64,000 nucleotides of DNA from Rhizophagus clarus (Eukaryota; Glomeromycota; Glomeromycetes; Glomerales; Glomeraceae), in contig BLAL01000053.1 in assembly GCA_015698045.1 (NCBI GenBank), positions 1,428,501 to 1,492,500 of the forward strand, written 5' to 3'. The position numbers and the translations under genes were made by a program. Shown in pieces: positions 1 to 11,459 of the stretch. Every line of letters starts with the position of its first letter. The stretch's first letter is position 1. The notes below the pieces were generated by a model that was not told the origin of the DNA, searched no databases, and worked only from the letters and a program-made list of their open reading frames with translations.

Positions 1-1040
1 GAATAGAATACTCGTATAAGAAGCGATTAATTGGAATAAAATAACGTGGCTTCCAGTGTCTCCAGTGCCGCACCGTCGAGTGAGAATTCGATCATTTAAA
101 TAAGCTGAATCAAGACTCCTAAGAGAAGAATTCACGCAAGAGCGATTGAATAGCGATAACAAAAGAATCAAGAATCAAAATTAAGACCAAATTTTATCGC
201 AAAATTCGATCAATTAGCGAATAAAGTAATGTTACTCTATTCAAGGATTTATAAATATTATTCTTTCTATTTGTTAATTACGTTGTATTAAATAGACGTA
301 AATAGATTATTAGGATAGTTGTTATTTAGATAATTTTTTTTAGGTATGTCTTTACTATAAAATAGTAACTTTATATATAAATATAAATTTCTTATGTTTA
401 TGCCATTAAATTTTATCTAAACGTTTTGTTTTACCCTATTCGAGAGCGTTCACAGTCTATATATTTGAAAAATTTGCTCAATATTTTTGTGGTTAGAGTA
501 ATTTGGTCGGTAAATTCGTATTTCATAGCGTTTGTAGTTACTTTTTTTTTTTAATAAAATCGGTTTTCAATTTATGTTTATTATATAATCATGTGAACTC
601 AAGAATCTTTTTGGTTAGACCAAAGAGATCCAGCAAAATATTCAGGTCGTTTTTTTGTGAAACTGTCAATCAGGCTTCAGCATTGGTTATGACAATCTTT
701 TTTTACGATCTTTTAATTTTTTTTTTTTTTTTTTTTATTATTAAAAAAAATATATGTATATATTCTTTAAAGACTTTTTTGTATCTTGATTTTTTTTTTT
801 TTGGACATTTTTAATCTTAACAGTTAACGAAAAATCATGAACATTACACAATACTAATGTTTAATATATAATTGTTGGTTAGACCAAAGATCAAGATTTT
901 TATTAATAATATTGTTTTCAACTAATAAATCGCACAGAGAATTTTTTTTTAGTAAGATATTTTTTAATGATACGGTATTGTTTCCAAGCTGATAATAAGT
1001 CACAAAAAGATTATTTTAGTTAGTAAGAATTTTTTTTTTT
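1..1040. other. AT-rich stretch without a supported gene
   Basis: I see no coding region I can support. Long T runs lie near 541-552, 718-736 and 790-801. A 16-bp direct repeat, TTGGTTAGACCAAAGA, occurs at 611-626 and 875-890; it is itself nearly palindromic (TTTGGT/ACCAAA). Loosely repeated blocks ending in T-runs followed by AGTAAGAT follow at about 900-1040. The reading frame at 503-814 is mostly Phe/Ile/Lys from homopolymers and starts at TTG, so it is not taken as a gene. Confidence 0.5.
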
Positions 1041-1064
1041 AACAATAGATTACACAGATATTTT

Positions 1065-1114
1065 AGCCGATTATGACTAAATAATATAATTATATTATTT
1101 AGTCATACTCGGCT
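1065..1114. repeat. 50-bp near-perfect palindrome
   Basis: The central 36 bases (1072-1107) are a perfect palindrome with half-site TATGACTAAATAATATAA. With the outer AGCCGA/TCGGCT arms it reaches 50 bp with a single mismatch (1071 against 1108). There is no loop, so it could extrude as a cruciform. It opens a region of related short repeats. Confidence 0.9.
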
Positions 1115-1450
1115 TAGATTAGGTTATTTAGTAATAAAATAACTCAGATTTGACGATTAAATAATCTAGTTATAACTAAATAATCGATCGAAATATAACT
1201 AACTAATCTAGATATAATTAAATAATCTAGGTATATCTAAATAATCTAAAGTAAATAAATAACCTATTTATGATTAAATATAATCTAATTAAATAACCTA
1301 ATTGTGACGATTTTTTTATACCTACTTTTTTTTTCTTATTATATTTCTTGCCTTTGAAATCGAATTTCTTTTCCCATTTCCTATTTATCATTTGTGATCA
1401 TGTGATTAAATAATCTAATTATGACTATGACCAAATAATCTAATTGCATC
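1115..1450. repeat. degenerate tandem repeat of about 20 bp
   Basis: Loose copies of TAAATAATCTAATTATGAC recur through this stretch at roughly 20-bp spacing, with a last group near 1405-1445. They share their core with the arms of the palindrome immediately upstream, so the palindrome may have arisen from inverted copies of the same unit. No coding potential is visible. Confidence 0.6.
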
Positions 1451-1499
1451 TATTTTTATTATGTGCTTTGCGTTAATAAATCCTTTCTAATATAAATTA

Positions 1500-3060
1500 C
1501 GATGATGGGGTTCTTCAGTTGATTGGTTGCTGTGTTCTATGTTGGAGGTGCAAGTTATCTGTACCTGTTTGGATTCCAAGTTGTATGATGAAGTTTTTGC
1601 CCTTCTTTGCCTCTTTGATTACCTGTTAAGGCGTCGAGAGTGTTTACAGTATTTTAAGTTCTACTTTACATACCCGTTTGTTTGGATGTAAATGTCATCT
1701 ATAATTTTGTCATCTATTTGGATATTTTCCATCTTCTCAAACTCTTTGAAGAGAGTATGCACTTGCTATTTGTTAAAGAATGGATCAATTGAGGATTCTC
1801 TGTTGAAGGGTGATACACATAGGTTTTGCGAACTTATATATTGAATGCTCAAGGTTCCAATTGCAACGATTGAGCATATTGCGGAGGTATTGGAATTTCT
1901 TATGCCTTGAAAAGTCTCCAAGCAATTGTCATGGATTTCATTAGTCACATTGTATATATAACTTATCAAACTCATCTACAAAAATTACGATCTTAGTAAC
2001 ATCCTATAGGTTTTGGCTAAACAAGTTAATAAATTCATCAGAAGAACTGATGCTTATTTGATTTTAAAATGCCGTTCATTGTTGTGTCAAAGAGCATGAC
2101 CTTGCTATCTTATTCCAGAAAATAGCTTTACTTTCGTTAACCTTAATATGCTCAAAAGTTATGCTATTTAAATGAACAATAAGCATTTAATCAGTACAAG
2201 CCATACAATTGTTAAAGAAACAAGTGAAACTTACTAGAAGCTAAGATATTCTTCGTCAAATAACTGTTGCATAAACCAATATGCTTGCATTGTCTTGCTA
2301 GATGCTCATGGATCTGTAAGCAACAGAAACTTGCCAGTCTTAATATCAAGAAAAAATTTCTCGTGACCTTTGTGCTCTGTTGGATTCATAAAGTAAACAG
2401 AAGGTACTTGATCTGGTGTAATAATTTCACTAACTATCCATCTTTTTTTGGTTAAGACTGAAACTGATAAATGATGGAGGTTTAGCATAGACATTGTGAA
2501 GAAAACAAATTTTTTATTACAAATTCTTACATTCTTCCACAGCCTTCCTTTTCTTTTAAGCTTAAAAGTAAAGGGCAAGTTTTCCTTTTCTTTGTTGCCT
2601 TTTTTTATCCTTAATATAAGGAAGGCACATAGCTGATTCCTTCTCCAGAATCAGCAGATCTTAATCAAAGAATCCCATAGCAAGATATGCACGTCGCAGA
2701 GGAAGTGAGCCACTCACAATGGCTGGACACTCTTCTTCCCTGTGCCAGCGGGACAGGGTATAGCATATTTACTATGCTTATCAGCATTTTCACATTATAT
2801 GGATGTGTAAAAATACTAATCTCTAGTTGGCGACTTAAAGCTAGTGCTTTTTTAATTTTTCTCGTCTTCGACCCTAAGTTGTTTATCAGAATCTTTTGTT
2901 CAGCAATCAAGGAAGTAAGAATCATCTGTGGTGGTGTATCAGTATTATTTTTGCAGAAGAAGCTAGTCCATGTATCTACTCCCCAGTGTTCTTGTGGCTT
3001 CCTCCAATAATCAGCATATCGAAGTTTGCGCAAGGTGACTTCTTGTAACATAGAGAAAGA
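1500..3060 (-). pseudogene. decayed P-loop NTPase gene, Crinkler-associated type
   Basis: On the minus strand a Walker-B-like stretch, VIFVDEFDKLY, is encoded around 1950-1985. It is followed, after stops and a frame change, by a block (about 1800-1940) reading GIRNSNTSAICSIVAIGTLS and then NLCVSPFNRESS. Further downstream (about 1690-1765) EFEKMENIQIDDKIIDDIY and IQTNG can be read. From memory this order resembles the NTPase region of the Crinkler-type proteins that are abundant in Rhizophagus. Upstream minus-strand frames at 2306-2578 and 2665-3051 (the latter includes GVDTWTSFF and ILINNLGSKTRKIKKALALS) may be its amino-terminal part. No single frame joins these pieces. Stops and shifts lie between them, so I call it a relic. 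The family assignment is from recall, not from a search. Confidence 0.45.
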
Positions 3061-3129
3061 TATAACTATAAAAACAAGGTACTGTATGTTAAGAAACTAA
3101 AAAAGACATGATTGGAATATAAATAGGTA

Positions 3130-3292
3130 CTTACCTAAGACGCGTTTATTAGTGAGGGTCAGATCAAAGTCTGACAATAGTTACTTACCTAAGATGCGTT
3201 TATTAGTGAGGGTCAAATCAAAGTCTGACAATAGTTGCTTACCTAAAACGCGTTTATTAGTGAGGGTCAAATCAAAGTCTGATAACAGTCTG
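3130..3292. repeat. 54-bp tandem repeat, three copies
   Basis: Three consecutive copies start at 3130, 3184 and 3238, an exact 54-bp spacing, with few differences. Each contains GCGTTTATTAGTGAGGGTC and CAAAGTCTGA. Each copy begins with CTTACCT, which on the minus strand reads AGGTAAG, a consensus splice donor. It lies just upstream, in minus-strand sense, of the decayed NTPase relic. Confidence 0.9.
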
Positions 3293-3309
3293 ATTTTTGG
3301 GGTATAAAT

Positions 3310-4850
3310 ACTAAGTTCTGTACTATTACGTTCTTTAAAGTTATATACTGTATCTTCTTAGAAATACTAAGATAGTGATTTCTGGATTTTTATTATATTA
3401 TACTTTAAGATAAATTCCATTAAGCTAACATTGTGTTCTTTTTTTTGATCACTTTATACCAGCTAGTATTATGATGCCGATGCTATGCCCCTTGCACTTC
3501 TAATGTCATTCGATGATGTCGGAAGAAAGTATCAAGTTTTAATCCCCCATAAAAGATGACCAATATTCAACTACCCAAGCATTACTTGAGCAATTAGAAT
3601 TCATTTCTCCTGAAATTTACGATTTTTTTTTGATTCTAATTCTTTTTTTTAAGTTCCACTATTTCTTGTTTCAATTTTACAACTCTAACTTTAACTCTCT
3701 AATTTCAACGTTCTTAATATTTTTGACGCCAGAAATTATAATGAAATTAATTTTAAATTTTAATTATCATAAATTTATAAAATAAAATTTATCAAATATT
3801 TAACTTTAAAATATAAAGTTTATTTAAATAATTATTATCTATAATGATAATATCCGAGTTATCCACGGATAACACGGATATAAATAATCCATTTAATTGT
3901 TTTAAAATATCCGTATCCAGACTTAATTTTTATGTGGATTACGGATACTGAAGATTTGTCATGGATACATATCCATAGATACATGGATACGCGGATCCAA
4001 ACTCTAGTCAAAATGCGCAACGGTAATTTTTAAAGCTGAAATCTTTATAGCTAAAAAAAATGATAAGAAAAAAAAGAAGTATTAACTAACCGAATTAATA
4101 AATATACTAATTTTGGTGGATTAATAGATAACATATACTTTGGGAAAAATATATTGGATTTTATAGTATATGTGAACATAGTTAAATGAGAAGAACACTT
4201 GTAATTTTATTTATTCTTATTACTACTTTTTTATCTTTAAATTACTTTTTCTTTTATTTTGTCCAGTTTCTGGATGAGTAGTATTTTTTTCTTTCTTTTA
4301 TTTAACATCTAACCTGGTTTATCTACTTTACAGATAATTAATTTGTTTGAATTTTTTATTAGTTAGAATAAACTAGAATTATAGTTGTATATAGGTTCTT
4401 TATAAATTTGAATTGTTTACCAGTAAAAAAAAATGTAATGCGCAAATATGAACTAAATATCAGAAAAGAAAAAATTACTTTTTTTTTTTAGTTTTACTAA
4501 TTATTATTAGTTTTTTATTTTTATATTCCATCATATTTTATTATTATTTTTTAAACTGTCCTTTTAAGATGAGTTGTATTTTTCTTTCTTTTATTTTTTA
4601 TCATCTAACCTGGTTTAATGGATAATTATTTCTTAGGAACTTGTTATGTGACTACAATTCTAGTTAACTAACTAGTAAGTTTTTTTATAATAGTCAGTTC
4701 ACCAACATGTACAGTACTTACTATTCAATGTATTGCTCCAATAAAATTTTGTTTACCAGTAAAAATATGCTACATTGCATCTTTTGTTTGTTGTTGATTA
4801 TGAACGAAAAATTGATTTTGCTTAATTATTTTTTAAAACAAAAAATTTTC
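3310..4850. other. AT-rich stretch without a supported gene
   Basis: No coding region is supported. At 3845-4010 the short word GGATAC and its variants recur many times in both orientations, ending in ATCCAAACTCTAG. That looks like the terminal part of a short inverted-repeat element, but I could not define a second end. Two TTTTATTT...CATCTAACCTGGTTTA blocks near 4285-4325 and 4590-4620 are a weak direct duplication. Confidence 0.45.
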
Positions 4851-4859
4851 TTATATATT

Positions 4860-5520
4860 TTAATAGGTTCCGGATTGGAATTCATTGGAAATAAAACCCT
4901 CGAAGGTATGCCACTTCCGAATTGAATCGATAACGTTTAAAAAAAAGTATTTTTTTTTATTTGTTATAAAGATAGGTTCTGGATTTATTGGGAGGCGAGA
5001 TATGACACTTCAATATATTTTTTAAAAAAATTTTTTTTTTTGGGTTGGACTTATTGGAAACAAATAAAAATTTTTGAGGTACATTATCTCCGAATTGATA
5101 AATTCCTTTGATAAAAAATATTTGGCATATTAGTATTGGGAGAAAAAAATTTACTTTTTTCTCTGTTTGCAAGATCCGGTGTAGTATTGTTGAGAAAAAA
5201 AACGTTTTTTCTCCATTTGCAAACTCTGGTATATTAGTATTGAGAAAAAATCAGATTTTTTCTTGGAAAGAAAACTTTTCATCTTTATGGGTAAGTGTTC
5301 GCTTTATTTTTGTTTATCGTTTTATTACTAATAATCATATTTTTTTTTTTTAGGTTTCTTTTCCTTTGTTTCGGCACTTCTATTAATGACCCTTCAGCTT
5401 ATTCCTTTTTTCTCTCCTTTCCTTGTTCTTCTCCCTTTCCTTCTGTTTCTAGTTATTGGTTCTCCTCTCTTGTCCCCTTCCTTTTGTTTTTTCCACATCT
5501 TTTTCGAAGCTTGACTTAGA
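4860..5520 (+). repeat. degenerate repeats and pyrimidine-rich stretch with intron-like signals
   Basis: Loosely repeated units around ATAGGTTCYGGATT, TTGGAAATAAA and TATCTCCGAATTGATAA occur at about 4865, 4970 and 5040-5100. Then come two copies of TTTTTTCTCYRTTTGCAARMTC (about 5153-5230). A good intron shape follows at 5291-5353: GTAAGT donor, a TTACTAATAA branch-like site and a T-tract ending in TAG. The downstream part is very pyrimidine-rich. No convincing protein is encoded. It may be part of a transcribed non-coding unit or an old repeat element. Confidence 0.4.
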
Positions 5521-6325
5521 TTTGATAGGAGTAGTGTCTTTTCTGGTTTAATCTTTAATGAAACGTTTTACTAACGTTTTTGCTCATTTTTATTTATTTT
5601 CTAGGTTATATATTTTGATTTGTTATAAATTCTTAAGGACTTATATATAAATTCAGGACAAGTCAAAATTTTAAGTACCAGATTTGTACCAAAAAAAATG
5701 GACATTTTCCGGATATACCAGAATTATTCTGGCCAACTTCTAGACAATTTTGTAACATTTTCTGGAGTTATAGAGACACGTGATTTGTCACAGGGTATCT
5801 GAAAAATACTGAATTATTTGGAATTCCATAATTTTCCTTGGTATATGATGTAGATTTCCATGTGGATTTTAAGCAGAAAAATCTTCCTGGTGTGTACCAG
5901 ATGAATTTTACATACTTATGTACTAGAATAATATTAAAGAAACCAGAGGTAAATTTATTTAAAAATTTATAAATTGTGCAGTGATATGTTGATATTGACA
6001 CATTGCTACTATAATATTCGATGTCCTAGTATCATAATTCAGAAATTATGAAAAAACCGGACAATTGTATTTTCGTTGCTTAAAGATTTAAAAACTTGTT
6101 ATTTTTTATGTAATTTGTTAAGAAAAAGATAAAAGGCCGAACGCTTTGAATAAAGATTTTATCATAAGATTAAGCGATCGTATTACTATACCAACTGAAA
6201 CATATAACCTTTGTAAAATAAAGCACACAATTTAAACAAGATTCTATTTTATCTATGATAGTAATGAAAAATCAACTTATAATATCGATTATTAATATTC
6301 ATTAAAAAGGTTGTATATGGTATAT
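5521..6325. other. intergenic, no gene seen
   Basis: This is AT-rich sequence between the upstream repeats and the 3' end of the first BTB-TLDc gene. Words such as TTTTCTGGA, TTCCATGTGG and GGAATTCCA recur at about 5700-5880 and resemble those near 28.3-28.55 kb, suggesting a shared short repeat family. Nothing else is supported. Confidence 0.4.
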
Positions 6326-7808
6326 TTAACTTTTAATTACTTGAAATACTTCATAATTCTCTACCATAAAGTTTTCCGGAATGCCTATCTTAGGATAAAT
6401 AATACCAACATCAATACTATAGAAATACCAATTATTAGCTCCACTACAGAGGAAATCACCCATATGTGGTCCTTGAGTATCATGGCAATAAATAGCGTAA
6501 TTCGCATTATTGACATAACTTAATTTTGCAGAAGAAATATTTTTTTCATCTGTAAGATAAAATAAAAAACTATTTGTAGTGCTTTTCCAAACATTATTTC
6601 CACTCCAATCAAGTGGATTATATCCTCCGACTAATTGTGTTGTACCTTGAATCTTTGCTATCCAAATAGTAGCTCCTTTACTGTCACACTTATTATGAAA
6701 AGATGCAGCATTAAACCCATCTCGATCTGAGCGATATAATAATTTAAATTCATAAGGGACATCATTTTTATTGTAGGAGGAATCTTTTTTATCAACCCAT
6801 GAAGCAAATAGAGGAATGTGATTTGAATCAATTAAGGTTGAATCAAGCTTTGGTTTTCTTAATGGTGCTACATTGGTTTTAGGTTTCATATTAGGGACTA
6901 TATGAAATTCTAAAAGATCATGAATTAAATCTTGAGGAAGGATTTCTTTATAACAATAAACTTTATAAAAGAAATCTGCAGGTTTAATATTATAAAATCT
7001 AATTTGAGGAATAAATCTATCTAATAAGCTTTCAATATTTGCAACATCTTCTTTACTCCATTTTGTTGGGTCATTTGTCACGTTAAGTTGAGCAAAACAC
7101 CATTTTAATAAACCTTCCCAAATCTCAATTTCACCTATATTTAAATCATCCCGTTTTAATAATAATTCCAATAACGGAGCTTTTAAATCTATAAAACTAT
7201 CTGAGTTAAATAAAATTTTAGGTTCTTCGCAAATTTTTTCAAGACAAAAATCCCATAACTCTGTAAATGTTTCATGTTGATAAACAGTTTCAAGAATACC
7301 AGTTGGATTTTGGTACAAAAATTCTGTTTGATGTTCAATTAAATATTCTTGAATATAAGTAATTAATTGTTGAATATTAAGCTCATCTACTGCTATTAAA
7401 AGTTTTAATACTTCAGGACCTTGTAAATTTTTCAATTCAATATTTCCACAATAAATAAATCTAATATTACAAAATAATTGCAAATATAATAAATATAATA
7501 TTAAATAAATATCAAAGAAAAAGGTTTTTATTGTCAGTGTTATATATTACATACCTGAGAATGATATTAAATAAGTGAGGAGAAATATTAGGTTTCTTTA
7601 AAATAAATTTCCCATCTTTTTTCTCAGCCCATTCATTAGTAAATGCAGAACGAAAATATTGTGACCTGATACATAAAATGTTCGAATGAGCATGAATCTC
7701 TTTAATATTTAATTCATCTCCAGCATAAATAATTACATCGTATCCTAATTCAGTTTCAAAAAGCTTTTCATAATCACTAGATAATTCTGCCCAAAATTTT
7801 GAAGACAT
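6326..7808 (-). CDS. BTB-BACK-TLDc protein 1 (minus array)
   Basis: Two exons on the minus strand: 7808-7555 and 7460-6326, joined across a 94-bp GT-AG intron in phase 2, giving 462 residues. Domain order is BTB (about residues 10-125, with YDVIIYAGDE and EIHAHSNILCIRSQYF), BACK (about 130-240, with EIEIWEGLLKWCF) and TLDc (about 285-460, with LLYRSDRDGF, KGATIWIAKI and VGGYNPLDW). The protein ends in ENYEVFQV, the usual TLDc close. The start MSSKFWAEL is shared with its neighbours. BTB and BACK domains are known in CUL3 ligase adaptors, and TLDc is linked to oxidative-stress and V-ATPase proteins; the partner and role here are unknown. No signal peptide is seen. It is the most downstream member of the minus array and lies 3' of a duplicated intergenic block. 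Confidence 0.95.
7461..7554 (-). other. phase-2 intron at the BTB boundary
   Basis: The minus-strand intron runs from GTATGT at 7554 to a TTAG ending at 7461. It splits the Arg codon of the conserved IILR|(Y/F) stretch. The same position and phase are found in every other member of the family in this window, so the intron predates all the duplications here. Confidence 0.92.
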
Positions 7809-7810
7809 CG

Positions 7811-8879
7811 TTTAAAGTTGTTCATTTTAGAAAAAAAATTTGGGTACATATATATGTAACACAATTTAATTAATTTTGTACTAGCAGGTTGATACAAATA
7901 ATATGCATAATGTCAATCCGTGAATATTCGGATATACAATAAACCGGTTATATCCACATCACTGAATAACAATTTTTTTATTTTTGGTATAATTTTAAAT
8001 GAATAGTATAAATTAAATCATCAAGACTTTTTGCCTTATATTATATTAGTTTTTTCTTAATCAATCCATAAGCAACATAGATTTGTTCATTAACACTAAA
8101 TGTCTGTAATGTGTTTAAATCTAAATTTCGTGCATTAAATCATGAAATTAAATATCCCTTAAAAAACTTGCACATTTAAATGGTTAAATTAAATTAAGAG
8201 TTAATTATCTTTCGATCTTTTTACAATTTATTTTATTGACCATTCTCACTCGTCGAAGAGATGCAATTTCAATGATGTTTTATCTATGTAAATCCTATAG
8301 AAACTTGTCCGAATTCGTTGTGTGCACATAATATCCATAGGATTTCCAATTTTTCTAGAAATGTCTTAGTTATTTAACGGAAATTGGTCAGGTTTTCATC
8401 ATGTATACTAGAGTGCCTGCGTTGGAAACCACACACAACTCAATTCATTTGTTCGAAAAATGTACAGATAATATACGAGTAATGTCCAAAAGATGTCCAG
8501 GAACATGACGCATTTCGCATAAAAATTCAATAATTTTGAAAACACTAGTTTTACGCGAATTTTATATTTCTATAAATCCATTGTTTTAGCAATAAGTAAC
8601 TGAAGCTATAAATGAATTCATTTTTTCTTGTTAAAAGCTTGAAAATTTGATGAGTTTATTATAGTTAGATTATGATGGGTCAAAAAATTAGAATTTTTGA
8701 CTAGTTTGTTACATTATCAATTAATGAACTAAACAATTCTTTTATTACTTAAAAAAATAAAAAAAATAAAAAATGAAAAAAAATAGAAATTAATAATTTG
8801 CATTTTTTGTACCAAATAAACAAATAAACCTTTTCTAATATGTGTACTTATATCTGAAGAAGAGATATATACATATTAA
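7811..8879. repeat. duplicated intergenic block, copy 1
   Basis: Nearly the same sequence occurs at 10364-11459. Long identical stretches include the part from ACATAGATTTGTTYATTAAC through ACTAGAGTGCCTGCGTTGG. It contains a short inverted repeat, AAATCCTAT/ATAGGATTT (about 8287-8346). The block was copied together with the gene to its right (8880-10361), giving a tandem unit of about 2.55 kb. No gene is seen in it. Confidence 0.85.
7910..7950 (-). promoter_or_regulatory. conserved upstream block of the minus array (gene 1)
   Basis: Read on the minus strand this block has AACCGGTTTATT, then ATCCGAATATTC, then CGGATTGACAT. It lies about 100-140 bp upstream of the ATG at 7808. The same pieces in the same order occur at a matching distance before the starts at 10361, 12921 and 21101, and before the dead copy at 18427. 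That conservation in otherwise drifting DNA points to a promoter or binding site; no factor is known to me. Confidence 0.65.
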
Positions 8880-10361
8880 TTATTTTTTAATTACTTGAAA
8901 CACTTCATAATTCTCCACCACGAAATCTTTAGGAATACCTATTTTTGGATAAGCCGAATCACAAACAGAATTTGAAGAATTATAAAAACGCCAATCAGTG
9001 GCACCATCGCTATAGAAATTACCCATGTGTATTCCACGATCACTGTTGCAATAAATAGCATATTGTGCATTATTAGCGTTAACATAACTTATTTTTGCAG
9101 AGGAAATATTTTTTTCATCTGTGAAATAAAAAAGAAAACTATCTGTAGTACTTTTCCAAGCACCGTTTCCACTCCAATCAAGTGGATTATATCCTCCAAC
9201 TAATTGTGTTGTACCTTGAATCTTTGCTATCCAAATAGTAGCTCCTTTATTGTCACAATTTTCATGGAATGATGTAGCATTAAATCCATCTCGATCTGAA
9301 CGATATAATAATTTAAATTCATAAGGGACATCATTTTTATTGTAAGAGGAATCTTTTTTATCAATCCATGATGCAAATAGAGGAATGTGATTTGAATCAA
9401 TTAAGGTTGAATCAAGTTTTGGCATTCTTGATGGTGCTACATTAGGTTTGGGTTTTATATTAGGAACTATATGAAATTCTAAAAGATCATGAATTAAACC
9501 TTGAGGTAAGATTTCTTTATAACAATAAACTTTATAAAAGAAATCTGCGGGTTTAATATTATAAAATCTAATTAAAGGAATAAATCTGTGTAATAATCTC
9601 TCAATCCTAGTAATATCTTCTTTACTCCATTTTGTTGGATCATTTATCATATTTTGTTGAGTAAAGCACCATTTCAATAAACCTTCCCAAATCTCAATTT
9701 CTTCCATACTTAAATCATCTCGTTTTATTAACAATTCCAGTAATGGGGCCTTTAGATTAATAAATTCGTCAGAATCAAATAAAATTTTAGGATCTTCGCA
9801 AATTTTTTTAAGGCAAAAGTTCCATAAATCTGTAAATGATTCATGCTGATAAACAGCTTCAAGAATACCAGTTGGATTTTGATGCAAAAATTCAGTTTTA
9901 TTCTCAATCAAGTATTCTTGAATATAAGAAATCAATTGTTGAATATTAAGTTCGTCTACCGCTATCAAAAGTTTTAATATTTCAGGACCTTGTAAATTTT
10001 TTAATTCAATATTTCCACAATAAATAAATCTAGCATTAAAATTAATCCGAAATTAATATACATTAATGTTTAAAAAAAGTTTAGGTACTTTAAATAATTT
10101 ACAATACCTGAGAATGATGTTAAATAGATGAGGTGAAATATTTGACTTCCTTAAAATATATTTTCCATCTTTTTTCTCAGCCCATTCATTAGAAAATGCA
10201 GAACGAAAATATTGAGACCTAATGCACAAGATGTTTGAATGGGCGTGAATCTCTTTAACGTTTTGCTCTTCTCCAGCATAAATGATAACATCGTATCCTA
10301 ATTCTGTTTCAAAAAGCTTTTCATAATCACTAGATAATTCTGCCCAAAATTTTGAAGACAT
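8880..10361 (-). CDS. BTB-BACK-TLDc protein 2 (minus array)
   Basis: Exons 10361-10108 and 10029-8880 on the minus strand, with a 78-bp GT-AG phase-2 intron, give 467 residues. The BTB core has YDVIIYAGEE and AHSNILCIRSQYF, BACK has EIEIWEGLLKWCF, and TLDc has YRSDRDGFNA, ATIWIAKIQG and VGGYNPLDWSG. It is very close to protein 1, but the late TLDc stretch differs (about residues 410-445): it carries extra residues including NSSNSVCDSA before YPKIGIP. That is the variable patch discussed under findings. The promoter block lies at about 10464-10502. The reading frame is intact and all splice signals are canonical. Confidence 0.95.
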
Positions 10362-10363
10362 CG

Positions 10364-11459
10364 TTTAAGGTGGTTCATTTTAGAAAAAAAATTTGGGTAC
10401 ATATATATGTAACACAATTTAATTAATTTTGTACTAGCAGGTTGATACAAATAATATGCATAATGTCAATCCGTGAATATTCGGATATACAATAAACCGG
10501 TTATATTCACATCAGAGAATAATTAAGTATGCAAATTTTTTTATTTGTTAGTATGATTTTAAAAGAATAGTATAAATTAAATCATCAAAACTTTCTGCTG
10601 CATATATTGAAGTTTTTCTTAATCAATCCATAAGCAACATAGATTTGTTTATTAACACTAAATGTCTGTAATGTGTTTAAATCTAAATTTCGTGCATTAA
10701 ATCGTGAAATTAAATATCCCTTAAAAAACTTGCACATTTAAACGGTTAAATTAAATTAAGAGTTAATTATCTTTCGATCTTTTTACAATTTATTTTATTG
10801 ACCATTCTCACTCGTCGATGAGATGCAATTTCAATGATGTTTTATCTATGTAAATCCTATAGAAACTTGTCCGAATTCGTTGTGTGCACATAATATCCAT
10901 AGGATTTCCAATTTTTCTAGAAATGTCTTAGTTATTTAACGGAAATTGGTCAGGTTTTCATCATGTATACTAGAGTGCCTGCGTTGGAAACCACACACAA
11001 CTCAATTCATTTGTTCGAAAAATGTACAGATAATATGCGAGTAATGTACAAAAGATGTCCAGGAACATAACACATTCCACATAGAAATTCAATAAATTTG
11101 AAAACACTAGTTTTACGCGAATTTTATGTTTTTCTATAAATCCACTATTTTAGCAGTAAGTAACTGAAGCTACAAATGAAATCATTTTTCTTGTTAAAAA
11201 CTTGAAATTTGATGAGTTTACTGTAGTTAGATCGTAATGGGTCAAAAAAATTAGAATTTTTGACTAGGAACAATAAACATATAAATTTTGTTACATTATC
11301 ATTTAATGAACTAAACAATTCTTTTATTACTTAAAAAAAAAAATGAAAAAAAAATGAAAAAATGGAAATTAGTAATTTGCATCATTTTGTACCAAATAAA
11401 CAAATAAACTTTTTCTAATATGTGTATTTATATCTGAAGAAGAGATGTATACATATTAA
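10364..11459. repeat. duplicated intergenic block, copy 2
   Basis: This is the second copy of the block at 7811-8879, lying between genes 2 and 3. It includes the promoter block of gene 2 at 10464-10502 and a short insertion around 11265-11285 that copy 1 lacks. Single-base and small indel differences are scattered throughout. No gene is seen in it. Confidence 0.85.

Noticed and set aside
503..814. 103-codon plus frame
   Set aside because: Non-ATG start and Phe/Ile/Lys composition from homopolymer runs; no motif.
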